From Phocaeicola vulgatus ATCC 8482 (GTDB lineage Bacteria > Bacteroidota > Bacteroidia > Bacteroidales > Bacteroidaceae): a stretch of 64,000 nt of DNA. The stretch is taken from NCBI RefSeq assembly GCF_000012825.1, contig NC_009614.1, forward strand, positions 62,001 through 126,000. The letters run 5' to 3'. Every line of letters starts with the position of its first letter. The first letter of the stretch is position 1. Made by a program: the position numbers and the translations under genes. The notes beneath the pieces are model-generated. The model saw nothing but the letters and a program-made list of their open reading frames with translations. It did no database searches and had not been told where the DNA came from. This document shows positions 44,393-54,918 of the stretch, piece by piece.

Positions 44393-44935
44393 TTAGAATT
44401 CCAATTCTCCTTTTTTATCCTCTATATAGTAGTTTGACAACATAGCCAGCAATGTCGAGATTGCTTCTTGTGCCTTTCTTGTTTCCTCACTGATTTCTTT
44501 CTTTTGCAATTTCAACAATAAGATACCATAAAGCGCCTCAAAACAAGTTTCCAGTTCAGGCTCCTCTTTATCCGCACCTTTAGCGCGTAACTCTACAATA
44601 TAAGGCAATACTTTATAATAAGCAGAATTATAATAAGGAAACTTAGGGGAACGCAATAACTGCAAATGAAGGTCGGTAAGCCAAGTTATAATGTTTTTAT
44701 TAATCTGCAAATGGCCTTTTTCCATAATCCCTTCATGACGCATCATCTCAATCAAATCCATATACCACTGGGTGAGTTCCGCTTTCTGCTCTTCCGTTAA
44801 CGGATAAGGAGCTATGATGGTGCTTTTTATCTTTTCCATATCACAGCCGTTGGCACGGATTAAATCCTCTATCTGCCACATATATATAAGATACTCGGCT
44901 ATATTCTTTTCTTTTAACTGCTTGGAAACGAACAT
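44393..44935 (-). CDS. DUF4924-type protein
   Basis: About 180 residues from the ATG at 44935 (MFVSKQLKEKNIAEYLIYMWQIEDL). The open frame reaches back to 45097, but that extension overlaps the LysE gene and is not coding-like. The protein is helical and cytoplasmic without signal or membrane segments. I recognise it as the Bacteroidales DUF4924 family; function unknown. It lies 14 bases before rfbD. Confidence 0.8.
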   Translation of the reverse strand: MFVSKQLKEKNIAEYLIYMWQIEDLIRANGCDMEKIKSTIIAPYPLTEEQKAELTQWYMDLIEMMRHEGIMEKGHLQINKNIITWLTDLHLQLLRSPKFPYYNSAYYKVLPYIVELRAKGADKEEPELETCFEALYGILLLKLQKKEISEETRKAQEAISTLLAMLSNYYIEDKKGELEF

Positions 44936-45006
44936 ACTTTTTAAATTAAAATTGATAATTAAAAAATTAAAAAACCAACGTATGATACACAAGATATGTT
45001 TCTTTG

Positions 45007-45666
45007 TCAGTACATCGTTTTTCCTAAAATAGTATAAATGAAACCTGCGACTGAAATCAGCATCACTACAATACCAATCACACGGTTCAAAATCCAAATG
45101 CCGCGTAAATTAAAACGGGTGCGTACTTTATTGACAAAATACGTAATTCCGAACCACCAGAGAAGAGCCCCCAATACAATAGCCAAATACCCTACCAATT
45201 GAAAGCCTATGGGACTGCCCGGCATCACAAAAGAAAAACGGGCAAACAAACCTATAAACAGGAATATAATGAGGGGGTTGGAGAGAGTCACAAAAAAAGC
45301 AGTAACAAAATTATGAAGATAACTGCCCGGGGTAGAAGATACAGGACGGATAGACTGGACAGGATTACTACGGAAAGTATAAATACCGAAAAAGAACAGC
45401 ATGATACTGCCGATAATTTGTAACAAAACTTGGTTCTTTGCCAAGAAATCATCCATAAAACTCATGCCATAACCTGTAATCAAGGCATAGCCTATATCAC
45501 TAAGGGCAGCTCCCAGACCGGTAACAAATCCATACCATCGTCCCTTGTTCAGTGTGCGCTGTATACAAAGTACCCCAACAGGACCTAACGGCGCAGAAAC
45601 CACTACACCGACGATAAGCCCTTTCACCAATAAATCGAGTATGGTTACTTGTTCTATCCAATTCAT
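45007..45666 (-). CDS. LysE/RhtB-family exporter
   Basis: A 219-residue inner-membrane protein with about six helices. The N-terminal family motif is GLIVGVVVSAPLGPVGVLCIQRTLNKGRWYGF (G-x-x-x-G-P-x-x segment), followed by ALSDIGYALI and VTLSNPLIIFLF. Relatives export amino acids such as lysine, threonine or homoserine lactones. It heads the run leading to DUF4924, rfbD and prfC. A near-consensus -7 (CATCTTTG) lies just upstream. Confidence 0.88.
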   Translation of the reverse strand: MNWIEQVTILDLLVKGLIVGVVVSAPLGPVGVLCIQRTLNKGRWYGFVTGLGAALSDIGYALITGYGMSFMDDFLAKNQVLLQIIGSIMLFFFGIYTFRSNPVQSIRPVSSTPGSYLHNFVTAFFVTLSNPLIIFLFIGLFARFSFVMPGSPIGFQLVGYLAIVLGALLWWFGITYFVNKVRTRFNLRGIWILNRVIGIVVMLISVAGFIYTILGKTMY

Positions 45667-45742
45667 GCTGCAAAGATGCTACTTTTTTACGAAAGTACCT
45701 ATATTTACGCTCAAAATTCTTTCATACCCCGTCTCTTTTATA

Positions 45743-45750
45743 TAACTTTG
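45743..45750 (+). promoter_or_regulatory. Candidate -7 box (TAACTTTG) for purL
   Basis: An exact TAnnTTTG match 66 bases before the purL ATG. Confidence 0.55.
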
Positions 45751-45816
45751 CACCTTATTAATAGACCCTTGATATTAGAACTAGTTTTCAATTAACAAAA
45801 CAACTATAAAAGTGCT

Positions 45817-48800
45817 ATGATTCTATTTTTCAGAACACCCACTAAAAGTGTAATAGCAACAGAAGTCAGCCAGGAACTGGCTTCTGAGGATATTCAGAAA
45901 TTAAGCTGGCTTTATGGTGAAGCCACTGTAGAGAACGAAGAGAACCTGAAAGGTTGCTTCATCGGACCGCGTCGGGAAATGATTACTCCCTGGAGTACAA
46001 ATGCTGTAGAAATCACTCAGAACATGGGTCTTACAGGTGTCTTACGCATTGAGGAATATTTCCCTGTAAAAGACGAAAACGCCGAGTACGATCCTATGCT
46101 GCAACGTATGTATAAGGGATTGAACCAGGAGATTTTCACAGTCAACATCAAACCCCAGCCGATTGTTCACATCGAGAACCTCGAAGAATACAATGAAAAA
46201 GAAGGTCTGGCACTTTCCCGTGAGGAAATGGACTATTTGCTGAAGGTTGAAAAAGATTTGGGACGTAAATTAACCGATTCCGAAGTATTCGGCTTCGCAC
46301 AGATCAATTCCGAGCATTGCCGCCATAAGATATTCGGCGGAACATTCATTATTGATGGTCAGGAAATGGAGTCTTCCTTGTTCCAGATGATCAAGAAAAC
46401 GACTGCTGAAAATCCCAACAAGATTATTTCCGCTTATAAAGATAATGTAGCATTTGCCGAAGGACCGATAGTAGAGCAATTCTCTCCGGCCGATCATTCC
46501 ACTTCCGATTATTTCATTATCAAAGATATCAAGACTGTTATCTCACTGAAAGCCGAAACACATAACTTCCCGACAACCGTAGAACCATTCAACGGTGCAT
46601 CTACCGGTACCGGTGGTGAGATCCGTGACCGTATGGGCGGTGGCAAGGGCTCATGGCCCATTGCTGGTACTGCCGTTTATATGACCTCTTATCCCCGTAC
46701 TGATGAGGGACGCGAATGGGAAGACATCCTTCCTGTCCGCCAATGGTTATACCAGACTCCGGAACAGATCTTAATCAAGGCTTCCAACGGTGCTTCCGAT
46801 TTCGGTAACAAATTCGGTCAACCGCTGATTTGTGGTTCTGTACTGACATTCGAGCACCAGGAAAACGGCGAGAAGTATGCATACGACAAAGTGATTATGC
46901 TGGCAGGAGGAGTAGGTTACGGTACTCAGCGCGACTGTCTGAAAGGACATCCCGAAAAAGGAAATAAAGTCGTTGTAATGGGTGGTGATAACTATCGCAT
47001 CGGCTTGGGTGGAGGTTCGGTTTCTTCTGTTGAGACAGGCCGGTACTCATCGGGAATCGAACTAAACGCCGTCCAACGTGCCAATGCGGAAATGCAAAAA
47101 CGTGCCTATAATGTAGTCCGTGCATTGTGTGAAGAAGATAACAACCCGATTGTTTCCATTCACGACCACGGTTCGGCCGGCCACGTGAATTGTTTATCCG
47201 AACTGGTAGAAGAAAACGGTGGATTAATTCATATGGACAAACTACCTATCGGTGACCAGACTTTGTCTGCCAAAGAAATTATCGCCAACGAATCTCAGGA
47301 ACGTATGGGATTGCTGATTGACGAGTCGGCTATTGAACATGTACAAAAAATTGCTGATCGCGAACGTGCGCCGATGTATACCGTAGGTGAAACAACCGGA
47401 GACGCCCGCTTTGCCTTTGAACAGGCCGATGGGGTACGTCCGTTCGATCTGGCAGTAGATCAGATGTTCGGTTCTTCTCCGAAAACCTACATGGTTGACA
47501 AGACCGTAGAGCGCCATTATGAAAATGTTTCATACGAAACTTCCAAATTAAATGAATATATCCGCCGCGTACTTCAGCTGGAAGCTGTTGCTTGCAAAGA
47601 TTGGTTAACCAATAAAGTAGACCGTTCCGTAACCGGTAAAATCGCTCGCCAACAATGTCAAGGTGAAATTCAGTTGCCTCTGAGCGATTGTGGTGTAGTA
47701 GCTCTCGATTATCGTGGCGAAAAAGGTATAGCAACTTCTCTAGGCCATGCTCCCCAAGCCGCCTTAGCCAATCCGGCCGCAGGCTCTGTTTTGTCGGTAG
47801 CCGAAGCACTGACTAATATCGTATGGGCCCCGATGGCGGAAGGATTGGACAGCATTTCCTTGTCTGCCAACTGGATGTGGCCATGCCGCGCACAGGAAGG
47901 TGAAGACGCCCGCCTGTACACTGCCGTAAAAGCCCTTTCCGATTTCTGCTGCTCATTGCAAATCAATGTACCGACCGGAAAAGATTCTTTGTCTATGACT
48001 CAGAAATATCCTAACGGTGAAAAGATCATCAGTCCGGGAACTGTCATCGTTTCTGCCGGCGGTGAAGTTTCGGATGTGAAGAAAGTGGTTTCTCCTGTAT
48101 TGGTAAATGATGAAAAGAGCACTATCTACCATATTGATTTCAGTTTTGACAAGTTACGTCTGGGAGGTTCTGCTTTTGCACAATCACTGAACAAAGTAGG
48201 TGACGATGTACCGACTGTACAAAATCCTGAATATTTCCGCGACGCATTCCTGGCTGTACAAGAATTAGTAAATAAAGGTCTGATTATGGCCGGTCACGAT
48301 ATTTCTGCCGGTGGTCTTATTACTACACTGCTTGAAATGTGCTTCTCGAATATGGAAGGTGGTATGGAAATCAGCCTGAACAAGATTAAGGAAGATGACA
48401 TTATCAAGATATTGTTCGCCGAAAATCCGGGTATTGTTATCCAAGTAAAAGATAAGCACAAAGAAGAAGTGAAAAAAATCTTGGAAGACGCAGGCATAGG
48501 CTACGTAAAATTAGGTAAACCGACTGAAGAACGACATATCCTGGTAGAAAAGGGAGATGCGACTTACCAGTTCGGCATAGACTATCTGCGCGATGTATGG
48601 TATTCTACCTCTTACTTGCTAGACCGCAAGCAGAGCATGAACGGCTGCGCCAAAAAACGTTTCGAGAACTACAAGAAACAACCTTTGGAATTTGTATTCG
48701 ACAAATCATTCACCGGCAAACTTTCACAATTCGGCCTTAACCCCGACCGTCGTACTCCGACAGGTATCAAAGCGGCTATTATCCGTGAAAAAGGAACCAA

Positions 48801-49521
48801 TGGCGAACGCGAAATGGCCTACATGCTCTATTTGGCAGGATTTGATGTGAAGGATGTAACAATGACCGATCTGGTCAGCGGACGTGAGACATTAGAGGAC
48901 ATCAATTTCATCGTATTCTGCGGTGGGTTCTCTAATTCGGACGTTTTAGGCTCTGCCAAAGGATGGGCCGGAGCTTTCTTGTTCAATCCCAAAGCCAAAG
49001 CTGCATTGGATAACTTCTATGCACGCAAAGATACATTGTCATTGGGCGTATGTAACGGATGTCAGCTGATGATAGAATTAAACCTGATTAACCCAGACTT
49101 CACCAAGAAAGCGAAAATGCTGCACAATGATTCACATAAATTCGAATCCAAGTTTGTAGGTGTTACTGTTCCTATGAATAGAAGCGTCATGTTCGGTTCG
49201 TTAAGCGGAAGCAAGCTTGGCATCTGGGTAGCCCATGGAGAAGGTAAATTCTCATTGCCATATCATGAAGATAAATACAATGTTGTATTGAAATACTCAT
49301 ACGATGAGTATCCCGGCAATCCGAACGGTTCAGATTACAGCGTAGCCGGTCTGGCCAGCCCTGACGGTCGCCATTTGGCCATGATGCCTCATCTGGAACG
49401 CTCTTGTTTCCCATGGCAAAATGCTTATTATCCGGCTGATAGAATAAAGAACGATCAGATTACTCCATGGATGGAAGCATTTGTCAATGCTAGAAAATGG
49501 ATTGAGATGAACAAAAAATAA
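45817..49521 (+). CDS. purL: Phosphoribosylformylglycinamidine synthase, large single-chain type
   Basis: A 1234-residue enzyme for step four of purine synthesis (FGAR plus glutamine plus ATP to FGAM). The N-terminal PurS-like region and the ATP-binding core are visible: SEVFGFAQINSEHCRHKIFGG, KAETHNFPTTVEPFNGASTGTGGEIRD and the second half around GKDSLSMTQ. The C-terminal class I glutaminase has LGVCNGCQLM with the catalytic Cys and WVAHGEGKFS with the His. It is the fused form found in gammaproteobacteria and Bacteroidetes. Monocistronic with its own terminator. Confidence 0.97.
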   Translation: MILFFRTPTKSVIATEVSQELASEDIQKLSWLYGEATVENEENLKGCFIGPRREMITPWSTNAVEITQNMGLTGVLRIEEYFPVKDENAEYDPMLQRMYKGLNQEIFTVNIKPQPIVHIENLEEYNEKEGLALSREEMDYLLKVEKDLGRKLTDSEVFGFAQINSEHCRHKIFGGTFIIDGQEMESSLFQMIKKTTAENPNKIISAYKDNVAFAEGPIVEQFSPADHSTSDYFIIKDIKTVISLKAETHNFPTTVEPFNGASTGTGGEIRDRMGGGKGSWPIAGTAVYMTSYPRTDEGREWEDILPVRQWLYQTPEQILIKASNGASDFGNKFGQPLICGSVLTFEHQENGEKYAYDKVIMLAGGVGYGTQRDCLKGHPEKGNKVVVMGGDNYRIGLGGGSVSSVETGRYSSGIELNAVQRANAEMQKRAYNVVRALCEEDNNPIVSIHDHGSAGHVNCLSELVEENGGLIHMDKLPIGDQTLSAKEIIANESQERMGLLIDESAIEHVQKIADRERAPMYTVGETTGDARFAFEQADGVRPFDLAVDQMFGSSPKTYMVDKTVERHYENVSYETSKLNEYIRRVLQLEAVACKDWLTNKVDRSVTGKIARQQCQGEIQLPLSDCGVVALDYRGEKGIATSLGHAPQAALANPAAGSVLSVAEALTNIVWAPMAEGLDSISLSANWMWPCRAQEGEDARLYTAVKALSDFCCSLQINVPTGKDSLSMTQKYPNGEKIISPGTVIVSAGGEVSDVKKVVSPVLVNDEKSTIYHIDFSFDKLRLGGSAFAQSLNKVGDDVPTVQNPEYFRDAFLAVQELVNKGLIMAGHDISAGGLITTLLEMCFSNMEGGMEISLNKIKEDDIIKILFAENPGIVIQVKDKHKEEVKKILEDAGIGYVKLGKPTEERHILVEKGDATYQFGIDYLRDVWYSTSYLLDRKQSMNGCAKKRFENYKKQPLEFVFDKSFTGKLSQFGLNPDRRTPTGIKAAIIREKGTNGEREMAYMLYLAGFDVKDVTMTDLVSGRETLEDINFIVFCGGFSNSDVLGSAKGWAGAFLFNPKAKAALDNFYARKDTLSLGVCNGCQLMIELNLINPDFTKKAKMLHNDSHKFESKFVGVTVPMNRSVMFGSLSGSKLGIWVAHGEGKFSLPYHEDKYNVVLKYSYDEYPGNPNGSDYSVAGLASPDGRHLAMMPHLERSCFPWQNAYYPADRIKNDQITPWMEAFVNARKWIEMNKK

Positions 49522-49542
49522 AAACGATTTGTTATATTTACT

Positions 49543-49579
49543 AAAAAAGCGGTGAGTCATACTGATTACCGCTTTTTTT
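49543..49579 (+). terminator. Intrinsic terminator of purL
   Basis: AAAAAAGCGGT (49543-49553) pairs with ACCGCTTTTTT (49568-49578) and the right arm runs into a seven-T tract, 22 bases after the purL stop. Confidence 0.85.
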
Positions 49580-49646
49580 GTATATAACAGATTTTGATAT
49601 GTTAAGGGAAATTACGAACTTTGTAAGGATTTTGCCTCCTAATAAT

Positions 49647-52600
49647 ATGAGAAGAATTCTTTTACTTATATGCCTTTTTGTTATTTTGGTAACACCTGCC
49701 GTTGCTCAACTATACCAGTATCTGGATACTCAGAATGGTTTGAGCAGCCGTAGAGTTTTATCTATACGAAAAGATAAAAAGGGCTATATGTGGTTTCTCA
49801 CTCACGAAGGAATAGACAGGTACAACGGAAAACAATACACACACTATAGCTTAACAGCCAACGGAAAACTATTGAACTTTTTTCCTAACTTGAACACTTT
49901 GCAAACAGATACGGCAGGAGTGGTTTGGGAGATAGGAAAAACCGGTCATCTATTCAGGTACAATTCCTTACAAGATAAATTTGAACTAGTTTGCGATTTT
50001 GCCAGTAAGGACAAAAGCAACAGCGGACTGCCGCTCACCGCTTCATTTCTTGACTCCAAAGACAACAATATATTGCTTTGCACTAAAAACAAACAATATC
50101 TTTTCGACATAGATACCCATGAACTTATTCAACTGGAAAGTCCTATCAAGGAAGAAATCACATATATTGCAAAATCTACGAACAACCAATATTTTCTGGC
50201 ATCCAGCCACAAGATTTACTGTGCAAAACTGAATCATGGCCGATTAGAAACAATCAAGCATCCGGAACTGGATAATTTTCATATAGTGAACTACATCTAT
50301 TTTCATCCGGAAACCCAAATGCTAGTAATAGGTACCTTGCTGGATGGTATTTATCTATACAATATCCATAGCCGCCAACTGATTGATGTACACAACGGAC
50401 TACAAGACATTAATGTCAACTCTATCATAGCAAGTAAAGAAAATGAAAACGAGGTGCTAATAGCAACTAATGGCGCAGGCGTATATAAATTAAACTTGGG
50501 CACTTACGAATTGACAAATTTTCTAAATGCCGACCACAACCATTCCAATAAAATGAACGGTAATATCATTAATGATATCTATATTGATGATGATCAAAAA
50601 TTATGGATGGCAGTCTATCCTATAGGAATTACTGTGTATTCCGAGAAATATCCCGGATATAAATGGATACAGCACTCTTACGACAATCCCAACTCACTGA
50701 TAGATAACCAAGTGAACTATATATTGGAAGATTCTGAAGGAGATATTTGGTATGCGACCAATAATGGCGTATGTTGCTACCGTCCTTCCACCAAACAATG
50801 GACGAATTTATTATCAACTTATCAGCATGACACACCTAATCAAAATCATGTATTTATCTCTATATGTGAATCCCGGCCAGGAATTATTTTAGTAGGAGGA
50901 TATATGTCGGGAATGTACAAAATAGATAAGAAAAACATGACCACACAATATTTTATTCCCCAGACATTAAATGATGACACCATAAAACCGGATAAATATA
51001 TTCGTTGTATTTATAAGGATTGGGATAATCTGATTTGGGCCGGAGGATATTACAATTTAAAAAGTTATGATATGGATACAAAGGAAATGCATTGTTATAA
51101 AATGGATTTCCCTATCACCTATATCACCAATAAGGACGCCCACAATTTATGGATAGGAACTATCAATGGATTGTATCAGTTCAATAAGGTCAATCAAGAG
51201 CTCAAAGCGGTGAATCTAGACTCCGAACTAGGCTGCATAAATACTATTTATCAAAGTAAAAAGAACATCACTTTCATTGGTACACATGGTTCCGGTATAT
51301 GGATTTACAACAATTATACAGAAAAAGTAACTAATTACCATGTCAATAATTCAGCTCTGATATCTAATAATATTCATTGCATACTGTCTGCTCTGGAAGA
51401 CGATTTGATCATTAGTACAGAAAAAGGGTTGACCCGTTTCAAAACAAAAGAAAAAATATTCTCTAACTGGACAAAAGAACAAGGGTTGATGTCTACCAGC
51501 TTTAACCAAGCTGCCGGAGTACATACACGCGATAAAAAATTTATTTTCGGATGTGGAGACGGAGCCATTGAACTGGCAGATACCGTCACGCTGCCTCATC
51601 AATTCAAATCCAAAATGGTATTTGATAATTTCCGACTGCTCTATCAGAAAGTAATGCCCGGTGAAAAAGGTTCCCCTTTAAAAGAAGAAATTGATGATAC
51701 CCGGCATATCATACTGAATTACGACCAGAATATTTTTTCATTGGATGTGTCTTCCATCAATTATGATAATCCCTCCAACATCGTCTATTCCTGGAAACTG
51801 GAAGGGTTTTATGATGAATGGACTTCACTCACGAACGATAACCGCATACGTTACACTAATATCGGTCCCGGTAAGTATAAATTAAGAGTGAGAGCCATCC
51901 TGATGGATGATCACCATTTGTTAGAAGAACGTTCACTTTTCATAACCGTAACCCCACCTTGGTGGGCTACTTTTTGGGCAGGCATTCTTTATCTGATCAT
52001 TTTTATACTGGTCGGAGTAATTGTCTTACGTTATTTGTGGCTTAGGAAAGACAGAAACAATTCAAAAGAAAAAATCCGGTTCTTTATCAACACGGCGCAT
52101 GATATACGTGCACCGCTGACTTTGATAAAAGCTCCTTTGGGAGAGATTCTTAAAAACGAAAACCTGTCCGAACAGGGAAGAATCAATATCAACCTAGCTA
52201 TACAAAATACAGACAATCTGTCTGAGTTAGCCAGTAATCTGATTAATTTTGAAAAAGAGGAACTGTATACCTCCACTGTATATGTATCCCGATACGAATT
52301 GAACAACTATATCAAAAACTATTTGGAACAGTTCAATTTATATGCCCGCAAAAGACAGATAAATATCATATTTGAAACTAATTTCGAAAGCCAGGAAGTA
52401 TGGCTGGACAGAAACAAGATGGATTCCATTATCCGTAACCTGATGACAAATGCCTTGAAATATACCTGTCAGGGGGGCAATGTCACTGTGCAAACTCAGA
52501 AAAATAAAAGTCATTGGTTCATCACTATTACAGATACAGGAATCGGGATCCCCGCCAATGAACAAAAGAAAATGTTCAAAAGCCTATTCAGAGGGAATAA

Positions 52601-53615
52601 TGCCATCAATCTGCAAATCACAGGAAGCGGCATCGGCATGCTGCTTACCTACAAACTGATAAAAAGCCATGCCGGCAAAATATCAATGAGCAGTATAGAG
52701 AATGTAGGAACTACCTTCAAACTGGCATTCCCTATCAAAAGTCGGAAATACAACTACCGTATATTCAAAAAAGCTGATGTAATTGACCCGCTGCCTGTCA
52801 TCGAAGGCAATCCGGAAGAACTGGTGAAAGAGATCAAAAACAAGCCGGTCAAAACACATGCCGCTTCCATTCTGATAGTGGAAGATAATATGGAATTGCG
52901 TACTTTCCTATTGCATACACTATCGGAAGATTATCATGTGTCTGATGTAGGAAACGGGCAAGAAGCACTGGATTTTATCAAAGAGCGACAACCTGATCTG
53001 ATACTGTCGGATGTAATGATGCCTATCATGAATGGAAACAAAATGTGCAATATATTGAAAAGTAATATTGAAACCAGTCATATACCTATCATATTGCTGA
53101 CCGCATTGAACGATAAAGAAAGTATTATCAAAGGCTTACAGACCAAAGCCGATAAATACATAGTCAAACCATTTGACATGGAAGTACTGAAAGCAAACAT
53201 AACCAACGTTCTGGCGAACAGGGAAATCATGAAAAAGCGTTTCTCACAATTCAAATTCAATGCAGACGAGGTATCAGATGATCCGACGGTCAGTTTGGAA
53301 CAGGAATTTCTTTTAAAAGCTACCGACATCATAAAAAGTAGTATAAACAAAGAAATGAACGTAGAAAACCTATGTGATGCAATGAATATGAGCCGGAGTA
53401 GTTTATACAATAAAATAAAGGCCTTAACCAATGATTCGCCCAGTGACTTTATACGTAAAGTACGTATGAACGAAGCTAGCATTTTATTGAAAAGCAAACG
53501 TTATACCGTATCCGAAGTTTCGGATATGATGGGATTCAGTGATCCCAAATATTTTACGGATACATTTAAGAAATACTACGGAGTTCCACCAAGCACTTAT
53601 ATGAAACAAAATTAA
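49647..53615 (+). CDS. Hybrid two-component sensor kinase/response regulator (HTCS)
   Basis: About 1322 residues from the ATG at 49647 (MRRILLLICLFVILVTPAVAQ, a good signal peptide). Periplasmic repeats of the Reg_prop propeller type (KKGYMWFLTHEGIDRYNG and others) lead to a Y_Y_Y domain (VSSINYDNPSNIVYSWKLEG). A membrane helix (about 775-795) follows. The cytoplasmic part has HisKA with His818 in NTAHDIRAPLTLIKAP, a HATPase domain (NLMTNALKY, DTGIGI), a receiver with Asp1122 in LILSDVMMPIMNG, and a C-terminal AraC helix-turn-helix. Such proteins usually control glycan-use loci, but no SusC/SusD genes are near. Chromate transporters start 4 bases downstream. Confidence 0.93.
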   Translation: MRRILLLICLFVILVTPAVAQLYQYLDTQNGLSSRRVLSIRKDKKGYMWFLTHEGIDRYNGKQYTHYSLTANGKLLNFFPNLNTLQTDTAGVVWEIGKTGHLFRYNSLQDKFELVCDFASKDKSNSGLPLTASFLDSKDNNILLCTKNKQYLFDIDTHELIQLESPIKEEITYIAKSTNNQYFLASSHKIYCAKLNHGRLETIKHPELDNFHIVNYIYFHPETQMLVIGTLLDGIYLYNIHSRQLIDVHNGLQDINVNSIIASKENENEVLIATNGAGVYKLNLGTYELTNFLNADHNHSNKMNGNIINDIYIDDDQKLWMAVYPIGITVYSEKYPGYKWIQHSYDNPNSLIDNQVNYILEDSEGDIWYATNNGVCCYRPSTKQWTNLLSTYQHDTPNQNHVFISICESRPGIILVGGYMSGMYKIDKKNMTTQYFIPQTLNDDTIKPDKYIRCIYKDWDNLIWAGGYYNLKSYDMDTKEMHCYKMDFPITYITNKDAHNLWIGTINGLYQFNKVNQELKAVNLDSELGCINTIYQSKKNITFIGTHGSGIWIYNNYTEKVTNYHVNNSALISNNIHCILSALEDDLIISTEKGLTRFKTKEKIFSNWTKEQGLMSTSFNQAAGVHTRDKKFIFGCGDGAIELADTVTLPHQFKSKMVFDNFRLLYQKVMPGEKGSPLKEEIDDTRHIILNYDQNIFSLDVSSINYDNPSNIVYSWKLEGFYDEWTSLTNDNRIRYTNIGPGKYKLRVRAILMDDHHLLEERSLFITVTPPWWATFWAGILYLIIFILVGVIVLRYLWLRKDRNNSKEKIRFFINTAHDIRAPLTLIKAPLGEILKNENLSEQGRININLAIQNTDNLSELASNLINFEKEELYTSTVYVSRYELNNYIKNYLEQFNLYARKRQINIIFETNFESQEVWLDRNKMDSIIRNLMTNALKYTCQGGNVTVQTQKNKSHWFITITDTGIGIPANEQKKMFKSLFRGNNAINLQITGSGIGMLLTYKLIKSHAGKISMSSIENVGTTFKLAFPIKSRKYNYRIFKKADVIDPLPVIEGNPEELVKEIKNKPVKTHAASILIVEDNMELRTFLLHTLSEDYHVSDVGNGQEALDFIKERQPDLILSDVMMPIMNGNKMCNILKSNIETSHIPIILLTALNDKESIIKGLQTKADKYIVKPFDMEVLKANITNVLANREIMKKRFSQFKFNADEVSDDPTVSLEQEFLLKATDIIKSSINKEMNVENLCDAMNMSRSSLYNKIKALTNDSPSDFIRKVRMNEASILLKSKRYTVSEVSDMMGFSDPKYFTDTFKKYYGVPPSTYMKQN

Positions 53616-53619
53616 AAAA

Positions 53620-54168
53620 ATGAATTTCTATTTACAATCATTTCTTATCTTCCTAAAAATAGGACTATTTACTATTGGCGGAGGATATGCTATGGTTCCC
53701 CTAATTCAAGATGAAATAGTGGACAAACGAAAATGGATTGACAAAGAGGATTTTATTGATTTATTAGCCCTCACTCAGTCTGTACCCGGAATATTTGCTG
53801 TAAATATTGCCATATTTATCGGATATAAATTGCGTAAATTCCGTGGAGCATTGGCAATGGCTTTAGGCACAATACTCCCCTCTTTCTTTATCATATTGGC
53901 AATTGCCTTGTTCTTTCAACAGTTCAAACAATACCCAATTGTAGAGAATATATTCAAGGGAATTCGCCCGGCGGTAGTAGCCCTTATTGCAGCTCCCACT
54001 TTCTCCATGGCAAAATCCGCCAAGATAAACCGTTACACTGTCTGGATACCAATAGTATCCGCATTGCTTATCTGGGTATTGGACGTGTCTCCAGTCTACA
54101 TTATCATAATAGCGGGCGTGGGAGGTTTTATATATGGCAAGTACAAACATAAATATTCATCCAAATGA
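53620..54168 (+). CDS. Chromate transporter family protein, first half-size subunit
   Basis: A 182-residue membrane protein of the CHR family, short (single-domain) type. The signature FLKIGLFTIGGGYAMVPLIQDE is at the N-terminus and ALTQSVPGIFAVNIAIFIGY follows. The gene begins 4 bases after the kinase stop and overlaps the next chromate-type gene by 4 bases, so the two subunits likely form a heterodimer. Substrate may be chromate, sulfate or another anion; family naming is not proof. Confidence 0.88.
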   Translation: MNFYLQSFLIFLKIGLFTIGGGYAMVPLIQDEIVDKRKWIDKEDFIDLLALTQSVPGIFAVNIAIFIGYKLRKFRGALAMALGTILPSFFIILAIALFFQQFKQYPIVENIFKGIRPAVVALIAAPTFSMAKSAKINRYTVWIPIVSALLIWVLDVSPVYIIIIAGVGGFIYGKYKHKYSSK

Positions 54169-54737
54169 TTTTTCTATATTTATTCTACACATTCTGTAAA
54201 ATAGGGCTCTTCGGTTTCGGAGGAGGCTATGCCATGTTGTCCATGATACAAGGAGAAGTAGTAACAAGATATAATTGGATCAGTGCCAGCGAATTTACAG
54301 ATATCATCGCTATCAGCCAAATGACACCGGGTCCCATTGGCATCAACTCTGCTACTTATGTGGGATATACTGCGGTATTGAATGCAGGCTACAATGAAAG
54401 CTGGGCTATATTCGGTTCTTGCATAGCTACTTTTGCTGTAGTTTTTCCATCGTTCATATTAATGGTAATCATCAGCCGGTTCTTCTTGAAATACCAAAAG
54501 CATCCGGTTGTAGAAGCCGTATTCAAAGGGTTGCGTCCGGCAGTAGTAGGTCTGCTGGCAGCAGCTGCACTCGTCTTGATGAATGCTGAAAACTTCGGCA
54601 GTTATCAAATAGATTTGTATCAATTCATCATCAGTATAATTATTTTTCTAGTAACCTTTATAGGTACACGGAAATACAAAATCAATCCTATATTAATGAT
54701 TATACTTTGCGGAGTGGCAGGGTTCCTGCTTTACTGA
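54165..54737 (+). CDS. Chromate transporter family protein, second half-size subunit
   Basis: A 190-residue CHR-family membrane protein, homologous to the preceding gene: FCKIGLFGFGGGYAMLSMIQGE and ISQMTPGPIGINSATYVGY. Paired short CHR proteins are thought to insert in opposite orientations. The 4-base overlap indicates translational coupling. Confidence 0.88.
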   Translation: MIFLYLFYTFCKIGLFGFGGGYAMLSMIQGEVVTRYNWISASEFTDIIAISQMTPGPIGINSATYVGYTAVLNAGYNESWAIFGSCIATFAVVFPSFILMVIISRFFLKYQKHPVVEAVFKGLRPAVVGLLAAAALVLMNAENFGSYQIDLYQFIISIIIFLVTFIGTRKYKINPILMIILCGVAGFLLY

Positions 54738-54748
54738 GAATAGGACGA

Positions 54749-54871
54749 TTATGGGAAATCATCAAAAAAATCCGTATGATCGGCTCCGGAAATAATCATC
54801 AACTCTTTGTCATCACTGATTAGATAAAGCCGCAATAGATGGATTACAGATGTTATAACCTTTTCCTGATT
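54749..54871 (-). pseudogene. Remnant resembling the C-terminus of an alpha/beta hydrolase
   Basis: On the minus strand a stop at 54749 is preceded by a readable stretch containing DDKELMIISGADHTDFFDD. This is the form of the final strand and catalytic-His loop of an alpha/beta hydrolase (KEL-xxx-GA-H-DFYD). The frame closes at a TGA at 54872 and another frame takes over upstream, so at most a short decayed fragment remains. It lies in the gap between the chromate transporters and the GHL10 gene. Confidence 0.4.
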
Positions 54872-54918
54872 TCAACATAAACAATATAGCACCCGGAAAA
54901 CAGGCGGCATACAAATCA

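Noticed and set aside
44936..45097. N-terminal extension of the DUF4924 gene
   Set aside because: The extension overlaps the LysE coding region and its composition is not protein-like; the internal ATG at 44935 fits the family.
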